A stretch of 64,000 nucleotides of DNA from Acidobacteriota bacterium (lineage in GTDB: Bacteria > Acidobacteriota > Blastocatellia > HR10): assembly GCA_030550025.1 (NCBI GenBank), contig JAUQQC010000006.1, positions 79,233-143,232 of the forward strand, given 5' to 3'. A program made the position numbers and the translations under genes. This document shows positions 1 to 9,740 of this stretch, piece by piece (position 1 is the stretch's first letter; each line of letters opens with the position of its first letter). The notes below the pieces were generated by a model. That model was not told where the DNA came from. It was given only the letters and a program-made list of their open reading frames with translations, and did not search any database.

Positions 1-279
1 TTCCGTCACCGGCTCGACGTTGAGCTTGAGTCCGGCCAGTCGTCCTGAGGCGTCCGCCTCCACCAAGACGACCAGCGCCAGCGGATTCGTCACGGCGACG
101 TTCTCCGGAGGCTTCTCCGGGATCTTCGATTCGAGCTTGCTCGGCTTGAGCGGCGTGATGGCCATGAAGATGATCAGGAGCACGAGCAGGATGTCAATGA
201 GCGGGACCACGTTCATGTCCACCAAGGGCTTTCCGGCTTCCGGCCGCTTATATTCCTCTTTCCCGGTCGGTATCGCCAT
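1..279 (-). CDS. exbD: ExbD/TolR-family biopolymer transporter, C-terminus cut by window edge
   Basis: The 93 codons present begin MAIPTGKEEY and reach the typical ExbD membrane helix near residues 22-42, containing the motif NVVPLIDILLVLLIIFMAIT. The Asp in PLID is the conserved proton-path residue of ExbD/TolR. After the helix comes the start of the periplasmic domain; the rest lies outside the window. It is the last visible gene of a minus-strand tonB-exbB-exbD-exbD run, so it probably helps energise TonB at the inner membrane. Two different exbD genes in tandem are common in such clusters, where the two may form a mixed dimer. Confidence 0.85.
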   Translation of the reverse strand, partial: MAIPTGKEEYKRPEAGKPLVDMNVVPLIDILLVLLIIFMAITPLKPSKLESKIPEKPPENVAVTNPLALVVLVEADASGRLAGLKLNVEPVTE

Positions 280-365
280 TGTCTTCCCCCTTCTGTGAGA
301 GATCAGGGAGAGCAGAAGTGGCCGAGAGCACATCATGGCGCTCGGCCCCCCAGGCTCTCCCTGCT

Positions 366-809
366 TTATTCTTCTTGTCGTTTCGTCCTCTTGCCCGGAT
401 CAACGACCAGGCCGACGCGGTCTACGCCGGCGCTGCGAATGGCCTCGATCACCCCCACGACATTGTCGTAGCGCACTCGATTATCGGCCTTCACGTAGAC
501 GACGCGCTGGTCCAAGGGGCGAGCCTCCATCAATCGACGGATGCGCGTCTCCAGCTCGCTCTGGCTCACCAGATCGCGCCCCACGTAAATGGTCCCGTCA
601 ATCGGGATCGCGACGACGACGGCGCTCTCTTTGTTAATGTCGGGGTCCTCATCGCCGTGCGGTGCCTTGGGCAGCGTCACGGCGATGCCCGCTTGCAGGA
701 AGGGGGTGACGACCATCATGATGATGAGCAGCACCAGCATGATGTCGGCCATGGGGATCACGTTGATCTCGGCCATGACCCCCTTTCGCTCGCCGACTTG
801 CATGCCCAT
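366..809 (-). CDS. exbD: ExbD/TolR-family biopolymer transporter
   Basis: This 147-residue protein has a short cytoplasmic N-terminus, one membrane helix (about residues 18-40) with the motif NVIPMADIMLVLL, where Asp is the expected proton-carrying residue, and a periplasmic domain ending in a basic tail. The length is normal for ExbD. The start has an AGGAG ribosome site nine bases upstream. It lies six bases downstream of exbB and about 85 bases upstream of the second exbD on the same strand, so it is almost certainly co-transcribed. The role is to couple the proton-motive force to TonB; the two TonB-dependent receptors elsewhere in this window are plausible clients. Confidence 0.92.
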   Translation of the reverse strand: MGMQVGERKGVMAEINVIPMADIMLVLLIIMMVVTPFLQAGIAVTLPKAPHGDEDPDINKESAVVVAIPIDGTIYVGRDLVSQSELETRIRRLMEARPLDQRVVYVKADNRVRYDNVVGVIEAIRSAGVDRVGLVVDPGKRTKRQEE

Positions 810-815
810 AGGGAT

Positions 816-1556
816 TCAGCTCCTTTGCTTCAAATAGGGCATCAACGCGACGTCCACCAGCTCGGATGAGGAGTTCTCCATCTCCACGACGAAGGACTCC
901 ATCCGGTTGGTGAAATAGTTGAACATCCACACGGCCGGGATGGCCACGAAGAGCCCGAAGGCCGTATTCACCAAGGCTTCGGAGATACCGCCCGCCACAG
1001 CGGCAATCCCTGCCGTCTCCGCTTGCTTCAGCCCTTGGAAGGCGTTCACGATGCCGACGACTGTGCCAAACAGGCCGACGAACGGCGCCGTCGAACCGAT
1101 CGTCGCCAGCTGCGAGAGTCCGCGCTTGAACTCAGCCGTCTTGATGGCGATCGCTCGTTGCAAGGCGCGTCGAGTCGCTTCGACGATCTCACCCGGAATG
1201 TCGGTCGAGAGCTGATGCGAGCGGAACTCTTGAAGCCCCGCGTTCACGACCATCGCCAGGTGGCTCTTCTTGTACTTGCTCGAAAGCGCGATGGCGTCAT
1301 CCAACCGGCCCTCGCGCAAGGCCGCGGCGACCTTCGGGGCGAATTCCCGCGATTGCTTCTTCGCCGCCGAATAGGTGAGCAAGCGCTCGATCATCACGGC
1401 GATCGAATACATGGACATCAGGGACAGGATGATGATCACCACCAATCCCACCGTCCCCAATCGTTGGAGCATGGCCCAGAGGGTGAACTCTACTGCTCCC
1501 GCGCCCTCCTGCAAAAGTAGGCCCATGCCCGTGTGCGTCAGAACGCCATAGCCCAT
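816..1556 (-). CDS. exbB: MotA/TolQ/ExbB proton channel family protein
   Basis: The 246-residue protein has an N-terminal membrane helix near residues 30-52, a cytoplasmic helical stretch, and two further helices near residues 155-180 and 195-220. The last two contain the family signature around GSTAPFVGLFGTVVGI and the Ala/Gly-rich helix following GGISEAL. ExbB forms the pentameric inner-membrane channel around an ExbD dimer and drives TonB. A GGAGGGG ribosome site precedes the ATG. It sits between tonB and exbD with gaps of 21 and 6 bases. Confidence 0.94.
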   Translation of the reverse strand: MGYGVLTHTGMGLLLQEGAGAVEFTLWAMLQRLGTVGLVVIIILSLMSMYSIAVMIERLLTYSAAKKQSREFAPKVAAALREGRLDDAIALSSKYKKSHLAMVVNAGLQEFRSHQLSTDIPGEIVEATRRALQRAIAIKTAEFKRGLSQLATIGSTAPFVGLFGTVVGIVNAFQGLKQAETAGIAAVAGGISEALVNTAFGLFVAIPAVWMFNYFTNRMESFVVEMENSSSELVDVALMPYLKQRS

Positions 1557-1577
1557 ATGCCTTTCCCCTCCTTCGGT

Positions 1578-2342
1578 TCAAAGTTTGAAGTTGAAAATCA
1601 GAATGCCCGTCACTTTGATGGGCTCCCCGCTGAGGAGCGTCGGACGGAACTTCCATTGCCAAGCCGCTTCCAGAGCGGCCTGTCGCAAGAGCGGGTGGCC
1701 ATCGATCACCTGCGCGGAGATGACGTTCCCCTCTTCATCAATGACGACCTCAACCTGAACGGTCCCTTGAACGCGAGCAGCACGCGCGATCGCCGGATAG
1801 ACTGGCGTGACCTTCCGAATCGCGTTCCCTTGCAGCACGCCTTGCGACACGCGCCGTGGCGGCTCTTTCTTCTCCTCCCTTGGCGGCGGGGGTGGTGGTG
1901 GTGCTTCGACCGGACCCGCGACGCTCCCTAAGACCCCTCCGACGACACCACCGAGGACTCCTCCGGGAACCCCACCCGGAACCCCTCCCGGCACGCCACC
2001 CATCGCGCTTGCAGAGACAGCGACGACGGGGAGGTTCGCCGGCGGCAGTTCTTTCGGAATCTCCTTGGGCGCGATGAATTCCGTCGGCACGACGACGACC
2101 TTCGTCGCTGCTGGGACGGCCGCGCTCGGAGGCGGCGGCGGAGGTGGGGGCGGCGGTGGTGGCGGCGCCACCAAAGCCGCCGAGATGAATTGCTCCTTCA
2201 GCTCAGGGTTCACCAGCATGATGCTCGCCACGATAGCCGTCACTACGACGAAGCAGTAAACGACCATCGTCGCGAGGAAGAACCACTTGGTCGGCGACTT
2301 TTGCTTTTGCGTCGTTGACTCGATCAGAGACCATTCAAACAT
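1578..2342 (-). CDS. tonB: TonB-family energy transducer
   Basis: A membrane anchor lies at about residues 22-44, followed by a run of 13 prolines near residues 60-72. A low-complexity Gly-Val-Pro repeat near residues 114-140 (12-base repeats around 1940-2000) and a second Pro run near residue 147 come next. The C-terminal TonB fold is recognisable from TPVYPAIARAARVQGTVQVE and the ending GEPIKVTGILIFNFKL. The protein spans the periplasm and transmits ExbBD motion to outer-membrane receptors. It is first in its operon, with a well-formed promoter upstream. Confidence 0.93.
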   Translation of the reverse strand: MFEWSLIESTTQKQKSPTKWFFLATMVVYCFVVVTAIVASIMLVNPELKEQFISAALVAPPPPPPPPPPPPPSAAVPAATKVVVVPTEFIAPKEIPKELPPANLPVVAVSASAMGGVPGGVPGGVPGGVLGGVVGGVLGSVAGPVEAPPPPPPPREEKKEPPRRVSQGVLQGNAIRKVTPVYPAIARAARVQGTVQVEVVIDEEGNVISAQVIDGHPLLRQAALEAAWQWKFRPTLLSGEPIKVTGILIFNFKL

Positions 2343-2433
2343 AGGCCCCCCTCTATGTGTGATGCCGATGGGTCAAGGGACAGAGTGTTCCCACATGCCC
2401 CAATACACTCTCACAGGCCAGCAACCGAGCGTA

Positions 2434-2462
2434 AGTATACTGGCCTTGCCTTTTTCGGTCAA
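2434..2462 (-). promoter_or_regulatory. Sigma-70-type promoter of tonB-exbB-exbD
   Basis: On the minus strand TTGACC (2462-2457), a 17-base spacer and TATACT (2439-2434) form a near-consensus promoter. The predicted start, near 2427, leaves about 85 bases of leader before tonB. That leader contains a small GAGTGT/ACACTC inverted repeat. Confidence 0.6.
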
Positions 2463-2466
2463 GGCC
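2442..2466 (-). terminator. Hairpin downstream of secF, overlapping the tonB -35 box
   Basis: GGCCTTG and CAAGGCC form a 7-bp perfect stem with an 11-base loop, about 36 bases after the secF stop. No clear U-tract follows, so factor-independent termination is uncertain. It may simply separate the sec operon from tonB. Confidence 0.3.
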
Positions 2467-2501
2467 CCTCTGGTTGGTATTCGGCGTCAAGACCACGTAC
2501 C

Positions 2502-3794
2502 TCAGCGAGAGGCGGTCGCGCGTCGCTCCTTCCGGCTCGGCGTCGCCTCCATCGGCTTCGGTCGAACCGCGGGCCGCCGCGCCTGCCGTTGGCTTTGCCA
2601 CGTCTGCCACCAGAGCATGATCGGGCTCGCGATAGCGATCGTCGAGTAGGTCCCCACGATGATCCCCACCAGTAGGGCGAGCGAGAATCCGCTGAGCACC
2701 TCGCCCCCGAAGAGATAGAGCGAGAGGACGGCCAGCAGCGTCAATCCCGAGGTGAGGATCGTCCGCGAGAGCGTCTGATTGATGCTGTCATTGACGATCT
2801 TCGTCAAGCCCTCGCGCCGCCGCAGCCGCAGATTCTCGCGAACGCGATCGAAGATGACGATCGTGTCGTTGACCGAATATCCCACAAGCGTCAACAGCGC
2901 CGCCACGACGTTGAGCGAGATCTCCTTCTGCACAAGCGAGAAGACACCGAGGGTGACCAAGACATCATGGAAGACGGCGATGACCGCCGCCACGCCGTAG
3001 ATCCATTCGAAGCGGAAGGCGATATAAATGAGCATACCGGCCAAGGAAGCGAGCGTGACCGAGATGGCACGCTGTCGCAATTCCTGTCCGATCTGTGGGC
3101 CGACGATCTCCGCGCTGATCATCGCCGCGTTGCCAGCGAAGAACCGCTTGGGCAACCATTCGATCAGCGCCGTCGGCAGGCCCGATACGGCTCGCACGTC
3201 CGCGAGATCGCGCAGCAACCCCCTTTGATCCCGATCGCGATATTGGATGATGGCATCCGCATATCGGCCATATTCGAGTTCGGCCGCCGCACGCCCGGAG
3301 GCGGAGACCAGGCGCAGCGGATCTTCCTCCACAAGCAGCTCCCGCAACCGATCTCGGCTGATCGTGTTGAGGTCCACCTTTGTCGCCACTTCCGAGGGGG
3401 GATTGAAGGTGCTCAGGGCCGCCAGGATCGCGCGCTTCTCCACATCGAGTTCACTCTCTGCCGGCGATCCCGCCCTCTGTCCGGCCTCGCGCTGCGGGAG
3501 ACGAATCAAGACCTCGTTCTTGACCCCGCTGATCGGATCGCTGATCGGTTGGATGATGACTTTGCTCGGGTCGATCCCTTGCTTGCCGAGCGCTTCGCGC
3601 AAGCGATTCTCCGGTGGGGGGACGTCCTTGAACTTCACGTTCACAAGCGTCCCGCCAGCGAAGTCGATGCCGAGGTTGAAACCACGCGTGAAGGCCGAGA
3701 TGCCCCCGAGTATCAACAGCGCGAGCGAGACGAGAATGAATCTCCGCTTCAGGCGGATCCAGTCAATATTCGGCGTCTTGATAAGCTCGTACAT
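2502..3794 (-). CDS. secF: Protein translocase subunit SecF
   Basis: This 430-residue protein has the SecF layout: a first membrane helix near residues 18-35, the signature RGFNLGIDFAGGTLVNV near residues 38-54, a long periplasmic domain, and five more helices, the last ones including GYSVNDTIVIFDRVREN. It is longer than most SecF proteins (about 300-320 residues) because of an enlarged periplasmic domain of roughly 200 residues. It works with SecD to use the proton gradient in late protein export. It lies three bases downstream of secD and ends in a basic Arg-rich tail. Confidence 0.95.
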   Translation of the reverse strand: MYELIKTPNIDWIRLKRRFILVSLALLILGGISAFTRGFNLGIDFAGGTLVNVKFKDVPPPENRLREALGKQGIDPSKVIIQPISDPISGVKNEVLIRLPQREAGQRAGSPAESELDVEKRAILAALSTFNPPSEVATKVDLNTISRDRLRELLVEEDPLRLVSASGRAAAELEYGRYADAIIQYRDRDQRGLLRDLADVRAVSGLPTALIEWLPKRFFAGNAAMISAEIVGPQIGQELRQRAISVTLASLAGMLIYIAFRFEWIYGVAAVIAVFHDVLVTLGVFSLVQKEISLNVVAALLTLVGYSVNDTIVIFDRVRENLRLRRREGLTKIVNDSINQTLSRTILTSGLTLLAVLSLYLFGGEVLSGFSLALLVGIIVGTYSTIAIASPIMLWWQTWQSQRQARRPAVRPKPMEATPSRKERRATASR

Positions 3795-3797
3795 GGT

Positions 3798-5459
3798 TCA
3801 AATGCTCAAGACTTCCGGTCGGCCCCCTTGGCGTTCCAGGACCCAACTGAAGATCGCTCGCGAGACGAAGATCGCCGTGAAGAAATTCGCGATCAACCCC
3901 GCCGTGAGCGTGACGGCGAATCCCCGGATCGGTCCCGTCCCGAAGACGAAGAGAAAGAGCGCGGCGATGATCGTCGTGAGATTCGTATCGAAGATCGTCG
4001 TGAAGGCGCGCTCGAAGCCCATGGCGACGGCCGAAGCGGGGACCTTTCCATTGCGCAACTCCTCCCGAATGCGCTCGAAGATGAGCACATTGGCATCTAC
4101 GGCCATGCCGATCGTGAGGGCGACACCGGCGATGCCCGGCAGCGTCAGCACGGCACCCACGATCTTCATCGCGGCCAGAAGCAGGACCAGATTCAGGACG
4201 AGCCCGATGACGGCGTTCACGCCCGAGAGCCGGTAGTAAAAGAGCATGAAGATCGTAATGGCCGCCAGTCCTGCGATCGAGGCGGCAAAGCCTTGTCGGA
4301 TCGAATCGGCGCCGAGGCTCGGTCCGACCGTCCGCTCCTCCAGATACGTCACGCGCGCCGGAAGAGCGCCGGAGCGCAACGTCAGGGCCAGATCTTCGGC
4401 TTCTTCTTTCGTGAAATCCCCCTCGATGCGACCCTCGTCGCGAATGGCGTCTCGGATGACGGGCGCGCTCTTGATCTCATTGTTGAGGATGATGGCCAGG
4501 TTCTTCCCGATGTTGGCACTTGTGGTTGTGTAGAAGCGTTCGGCTCCCGAGGGGCGCAGCGAGAAGAGGATCTCATAGACGGATCCCCCGGCTTGAGAGG
4601 GAACGGCCTGAGCGTTTCGCAGATCATCCCCGGTGATCACGGGCATCTTCTCGACGACGTAGTACTGCACGGGGGGGGCCGTAGGATCGCGCCGCCGTTC
4701 GCGTGCCGGGAGGATCTCCTTATCCGGGGGGATAGTGCCGCCCAGAGCTTGTCGCGCGGCCTCCTCGCTCGGGTGCGGGCCGCTGTGGACGAGCTTCAAC
4801 TCCAGGCGGGATTCGGCGCGAATGAGATTCTTCACCCGTTCGGGGTCGTCCACGCCCGGCAACTGGAGCAGGATCTGATATCCGGTCGCCGGCCCGTGTC
4901 GCGCGATCGTCGGCTCAGCGACTCCGAAGGCATTAATCCGCTGCTCGATGATCCGCATGGCCTGCTCGGTGGCCCGTTCCCGGAGGTCGCGTTGCTCCTC
5001 GTCTCTCATCTCGAAGATGAGGCGCCGTCCTTCGTTACGGGCCGTCCAGCCCGGACCGAAATCGAGCGTGATGCGGGCCTTCGCATCTTCGATCTGCGCG
5101 CTCTCCTCCAGCTCGATCTCGATCCGACCGAGCGCCGGCGACGTGGCGTTGGTGAATTTGATCCCGGCCTGCTGGAGGATCGAACGCGCCTTCTCCAGAT
5201 TTCCGGCCGTGATCGAACGGATAGCATCATCGGTCTGAACCTGCAGGATCAAGTGACTCCCCCCTCGCAGGTCGAGACCGAGCTTGATATTCTCGGCGAG
5301 GTTCTTCTTGAGGCGGCTCGGCGTGAAGTTCGCGGCGATCGCTTGGGCGGTGATCCGACCCGAGGCATCGCGGAATTGGAAGGGGCCGAGCAACAGATAC
5401 AAGGCGATCGCCGTGGTGCCCCCGATCAGCAGGAAGCGATTCCGAAGCTTCCGACTCAT
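3798..5459 (-). CDS. secD: Protein translocase subunit SecD
   Basis: The 553-residue protein has an N-terminal helix, the SecD signature KLGLDLRGGSHLILQV near residues 60-75, a large periplasmic P1 domain, and a C-terminal six-helix region with GIAGVALTIGMAVDANVLIF. Length and domain order are normal. SecD and SecF form an RND-like partner of SecYEG that pulls exported proteins across the membrane. The order yajC-secD-secF on one strand is the classical arrangement, and the gaps of 35 and 3 bases suggest one transcript. Confidence 0.96.
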   Translation of the reverse strand: MSRKLRNRFLLIGGTTAIALYLLLGPFQFRDASGRITAQAIAANFTPSRLKKNLAENIKLGLDLRGGSHLILQVQTDDAIRSITAGNLEKARSILQQAGIKFTNATSPALGRIEIELEESAQIEDAKARITLDFGPGWTARNEGRRLIFEMRDEEQRDLRERATEQAMRIIEQRINAFGVAEPTIARHGPATGYQILLQLPGVDDPERVKNLIRAESRLELKLVHSGPHPSEEAARQALGGTIPPDKEILPARERRRDPTAPPVQYYVVEKMPVITGDDLRNAQAVPSQAGGSVYEILFSLRPSGAERFYTTTSANIGKNLAIILNNEIKSAPVIRDAIRDEGRIEGDFTKEEAEDLALTLRSGALPARVTYLEERTVGPSLGADSIRQGFAASIAGLAAITIFMLFYYRLSGVNAVIGLVLNLVLLLAAMKIVGAVLTLPGIAGVALTIGMAVDANVLIFERIREELRNGKVPASAVAMGFERAFTTIFDTNLTTIIAALFLFVFGTGPIRGFAVTLTAGLIANFFTAIFVSRAIFSWVLERQGGRPEVLSI

Positions 5460-5494
5460 TTCACATCCCGCGCGCGGAGCTTGTCAGTGAGGGA

Positions 5495-5812
5495 TCATTT
5501 CGTCGCGGCTCGTTCGCCCTCTTCCGGGCGGGGCTGTTGCAAGCCGATGACCGCATTGCGGGCGATCTCCAAGCGCGATTGATCAGAGCGAACGACCAAT
5601 GTCTCATCGCGCAGGCTGATGATCGTCCCATAGATCCCCCCGGTGGTCACGATCTTATCCCCGACCTTGAGATTGGCGATCAACTCCTGCAGCTTCTTCC
5701 GGCGCCGACGCTCCGGCAGAATGATGAGCACGTAGAAGACGAGGAAGATCAACAGCAACGGAATGAGCGAGAGGAAGGCATTTCCAGCCTGCAGAAGAAT
5801 CCCGACGTTCAT
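5495..5812 (-). CDS. yajC: Preprotein translocase subunit YajC
   Basis: A 105-residue protein with one membrane helix (about residues 13-32), the YajC motif ILPERRRRKKLQELI just after it, and the conserved small domain VGDKIVTTGGIYGTIISL. YajC associates with SecDF. It is placed between tgt and secD as in many bacteria. Confidence 0.94.
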   Translation of the reverse strand: MNVGILLQAGNAFLSLIPLLLIFLVFYVLIILPERRRRKKLQELIANLKVGDKIVTTGGIYGTIISLRDETLVVRSDQSRLEIARNAVIGLQQPRPEEGERAATK

Positions 5813-5867
5813 AGCTGATGCGCCCGCTGACGAGAGCCTCGCAATGATCCCTCCTTATGTCCTTCGG

Positions 5868-7025
<1,158 letters not shown>

Positions 7026-7097
7026 TCACATCTTAACTCTGGTGGGCGGAGGATGGTCAACCGCGTGAAAGGGAAAGGCCGAGCGTCGGCATCTTGC

Positions 7098-8279
7098 TCA
7101 GGCGAAGAGGCGCCGAATCTGGTAGGTCGTCGTGCGTTCGGCCGGGATGCGCCCCAGCTCGCGAATGCGCGCCTGAAATTCCTCCGGCGCCAGATACTCC
7201 CCAGCCGTCGCGCCCGCCAGCCGCGAGATGTTCTCCTCCATGAGCGTGCCGCCGTAGTCGTTGGCGCCCGCTTGCAGACAGAGCTGCGAGAGGGCGCGCC
7301 CGAGCTTCACCCAGGAGACTTGAATGTTCTCGATCCATCCCCGCAGCAGCAACCGCGCCAGGGCATGGACTTTCAGGTGCTCCTCCACAGTCGGTCCCGG
7401 TCGCGCCTTCCCGAGCCGGTAGAGCGCGGTATTCCAAGGGACGAAGCCCAAGGGGACGAATTCCGTGAACCCACCGGTGCGCTTCTGAATATCGCGCAGC
7501 AGCAGCAAGTGGCGAACCCAATGCTCCGGCGTCTCCACGTGCCCGTACATCATCGTGGAGGTCGAGCGGATGCCCAACTCGTGAGCCGTCGTAATGACCT
7601 CCACCCATTGGGCAGTGGTGAGCTTCTGCCGCGAGATGCGCCAACGCACCGTGTCGTCGAGGATCTCGGCCGCCGTCCCCGGCAGCGTGTCCAGACCGTT
7701 CTCCTTGAGCATGAGCAGGTAGTCGCGGAGCGCCATCCCCGTCCGTTCGACGCCGTAGACGATCTCCATGGGCGAGAAGGCATGGACATGGATTTCCGGA
7801 ACGCGCGTTTTGATCGCGCGCAGGATGTCGCGGTAGAAGAAGCCATCCAAATTCGGGGGCAAGCCGCCTTGGACGCAAACTTCGGTCGCGCCTCGACGCC
7901 AAGCTTCGGCGGCTTTCTCGGCGATCTGATCGAGCGTCAGGGCGTAGGCGTCTCGCTCTTTCGGGGTGCGGCTGAAGGCGCAGAAGCTGCAGCCGACGAA
8001 GCAAATGTTGGTGAAGTTGATGTTCCGATTGACGACATAAGTGACGATGTCGCCGACGGTCTCCCGCCGCACCTGATCAGCGACGGCCACAAGCGCGGGC
8101 AATTCCTCGCTTGTCGCGTGAGCGAGTCGAAGGCCCTCCGCCAAGCCCAGCTCGCGCCCGATCCACGCCGCTTCTAAGATTTGGGCCAGATCACGAGGCA
8201 CGCGGGCGAGCGCGCGCTCCACCGACGCCTCCTGGCGCTCGATCTCCCCGATGAGGTCTGCCATGAGCTGCTCTTTCAT
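7098..8279 (-). CDS. cofH: FO synthase subunit CofH (F420 biosynthesis)
   Basis: The 393-residue radical SAM enzyme carries the cluster motif CFVGCSFC (Cys93, Cys97, Cys100). It also has family segments VCVQGGLPP, MEIVYGVERTG, STMMYGHVETPEHW, FVPLGFVPWNT and the ending NDYGGTLMEENIS. CofH joins 5-amino-6-D-ribitylaminouracil to tyrosine, and CofG closes the ring to give FO, the chromophore of coenzyme F420. The ATG overlaps the cofG stop by four bases (ATGA), which fixes the start. MqnC/MqnE are related enzymes, but the adjacent CofG supports CofH. Confidence 0.93.
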   Translation of the reverse strand: MKEQLMADLIGEIERQEASVERALARVPRDLAQILEAAWIGRELGLAEGLRLAHATSEELPALVAVADQVRRETVGDIVTYVVNRNINFTNICFVGCSFCAFSRTPKERDAYALTLDQIAEKAAEAWRRGATEVCVQGGLPPNLDGFFYRDILRAIKTRVPEIHVHAFSPMEIVYGVERTGMALRDYLLMLKENGLDTLPGTAAEILDDTVRWRISRQKLTTAQWVEVITTAHELGIRSTSTMMYGHVETPEHWVRHLLLLRDIQKRTGGFTEFVPLGFVPWNTALYRLGKARPGPTVEEHLKVHALARLLLRGWIENIQVSWVKLGRALSQLCLQAGANDYGGTLMEENISRLAGATAGEYLAPEEFQARIRELGRIPAERTTTYQIRRLFA

Positions 8280-9538
8280 GTGGGATACCCCTCCTCGGTC
8301 ACGCGCGCGAGAACGCGCGCCGAAAGCGTGGGGGCGAGAAAGCCCGGTCGGCGAACGAACTCCGGGTAAATGGCCAGGCGCTCCCGCAACTCAAACCCTC
8401 GCGCGCGCATCTGCTCGCGCAGCCATTCGATCTGAGGCCATGGACGTTCGGGATTGATGTAATCGCGCGTGAGCGGGGAGATGCCCCCCCAATCGTTGAT
8501 CCCGGCCCGAAGGAGGATGTCCAATGCCTCGGTGGCCTTTGGCGAAGGCGACCACAGCGTCGAGGGAGCATCCACAATGAGATTCGGCGGCGCCTGTATG
8601 TTCATCCTTCCGCCAAAGAGGAGGCGGGCGACGGCCACCGTGCGGGCCAGGTCTTCTACGGTCGGTTCCGGATGCGCGCGCATCGGGATGTTCGGTTTTG
8701 CCCGGAAGTTCTGGAGGATGAGTTCCTGAATGTGTCCGTACGCATCCTGCAGCGCGCGCAGTTCAAGGAGCGAATCCACGCGCTCTTCGAGCGTCTCGCC
8801 GATGCCAATCAGTAGGCCCGTCGTGAAGGGGATGCGCAATCGCCCGGCGTCGGCGATCGTACGCAGTCGAAGGCGCGGGTGTTTGTCCGGAGCGCGGAAG
8901 TGCGGTCCGCCTCGCCGTAAGAGGCGCACACTGACGTTCTCCAGCATCAGGCCCATGCTCACGCTCACCTCCTTGAGCGCGCGCATCTCGGCTTCGGTCA
9001 TCACGCCCGGATTGACATGCGGCAGCAACTCGGTCTCCGCCAACACCTGCGCGCATGCGGCGCGCAAGTAGCCGAGCGTCGTCTCCTGCCCGAGTGCCGC
9101 GAGCGTCCGGCGCATCTCGGGAAACGCCAGTTCCGGTTTGTCGCCCAGGCTGAAGAGCGCTTCCTTACAGCCAAGCCGCTCCCCGGCCCGCGCGACCTCG
9201 AGCACCTCCTCAAGCGTCATCGTCTTCGCTTCCGGATCCCCAGGGTCCTTTCGGAACGTGCAGTAGGCACAATAGTCGCGGCATAAATTCGTGAGCGGGA
9301 GGAAGACCTTCTTGGAGAAGGTGATCGTGCGTCCACGCTCGCGATCGCGCACTTCGGCGGCCGCCTCCAAAAGCGCCCACCACTCCTCCCCTTCGGCTTG
9401 GATGAGGAGCAGCGCGTCCTCCCGCTCCAGGCGATGGCCTGCGCGCGCTTTCTTCAGCGCGGTGAGGAATGCGCGATAGGAGCGCTGTCCTCGCCCGCAA
9501 AGAGGCGCGTGCGCGATCTCTTCGCCTCGCCCGCTCAT
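8276..9538 (-). CDS. cofG: FO synthase subunit CofG (F420 biosynthesis)
   Basis: A radical SAM protein of 420 residues counted from the ATG at 9538, with the cluster motif CRDYCAYC (Cys86, Cys90, Cys93). CofG-typical segments include GCKEALFSLGDKPE, LPHVNPGVMTEAEM, GLLIGIGETLEER and NDWGGISPLTRDYINPE. With CofH it makes FO for coenzyme F420. A longer in-frame start at 9595 exists, but a promoter lies between the two (9550-9578), so the shorter form is preferred. It heads a run leading to cofH, tgt, yajC and secDF. The F420-type LLM oxidoreductase at 36.8 kb is a likely user of the cofactor. Confidence 0.92.
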   Translation of the reverse strand: MSGRGEEIAHAPLCGRGQRSYRAFLTALKKARAGHRLEREDALLLIQAEGEEWWALLEAAAEVRDRERGRTITFSKKVFLPLTNLCRDYCAYCTFRKDPGDPEAKTMTLEEVLEVARAGERLGCKEALFSLGDKPELAFPEMRRTLAALGQETTLGYLRAACAQVLAETELLPHVNPGVMTEAEMRALKEVSVSMGLMLENVSVRLLRRGGPHFRAPDKHPRLRLRTIADAGRLRIPFTTGLLIGIGETLEERVDSLLELRALQDAYGHIQELILQNFRAKPNIPMRAHPEPTVEDLARTVAVARLLFGGRMNIQAPPNLIVDAPSTLWSPSPKATEALDILLRAGINDWGGISPLTRDYINPERPWPQIEWLREQMRARGFELRERLAIYPEFVRRPGFLAPTLSARVLARVTEEGYPT

Positions 9539-9549
9539 CGTCGACGGTA

Positions 9550-9578
9550 ACTGTATCGCACTCGGACGACGCACGCAA
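9550..9578 (-). promoter_or_regulatory. Promoter of cofG-cofH operon
   Basis: TTGCGT (9578-9573), a 17-base spacer and TACAGT (9555-9550) lie on the minus strand, 11 bases upstream of the cofG ATG at 9538. The transcript would have almost no leader. There is no clear ribosome-binding site at this ATG. Confidence 0.4.
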
Positions 9579-9740
9579 ACGCTCGCCCTCCACATTGTGA
9601 GACCCTCGCGCGACGCCGTAGAATTCGATAGGTTCTATGCGAGGATGCGGGGCGCACAGGCTACCGGAGCGACAGATGCGGAGCGCAGGGGCGTACCGGC
9701 ATCCCTCGCGCATCATGGCGGGCGTTTCGAGGAGCATCCT

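Noticed and set aside
1940..2010. 12-base tandem repeat that could be read as a minisatellite
   Set aside because: It encodes the Gly-Val-Pro repeat of the TonB periplasmic linker and is explained by the protein.
2967..5582. A long plus-strand frame of 871 codons across secF-secD
   Set aside because: It is antisense to two certain genes and its translation is Arg/Asp-rich without domains, as expected from GC-rich codon bias.
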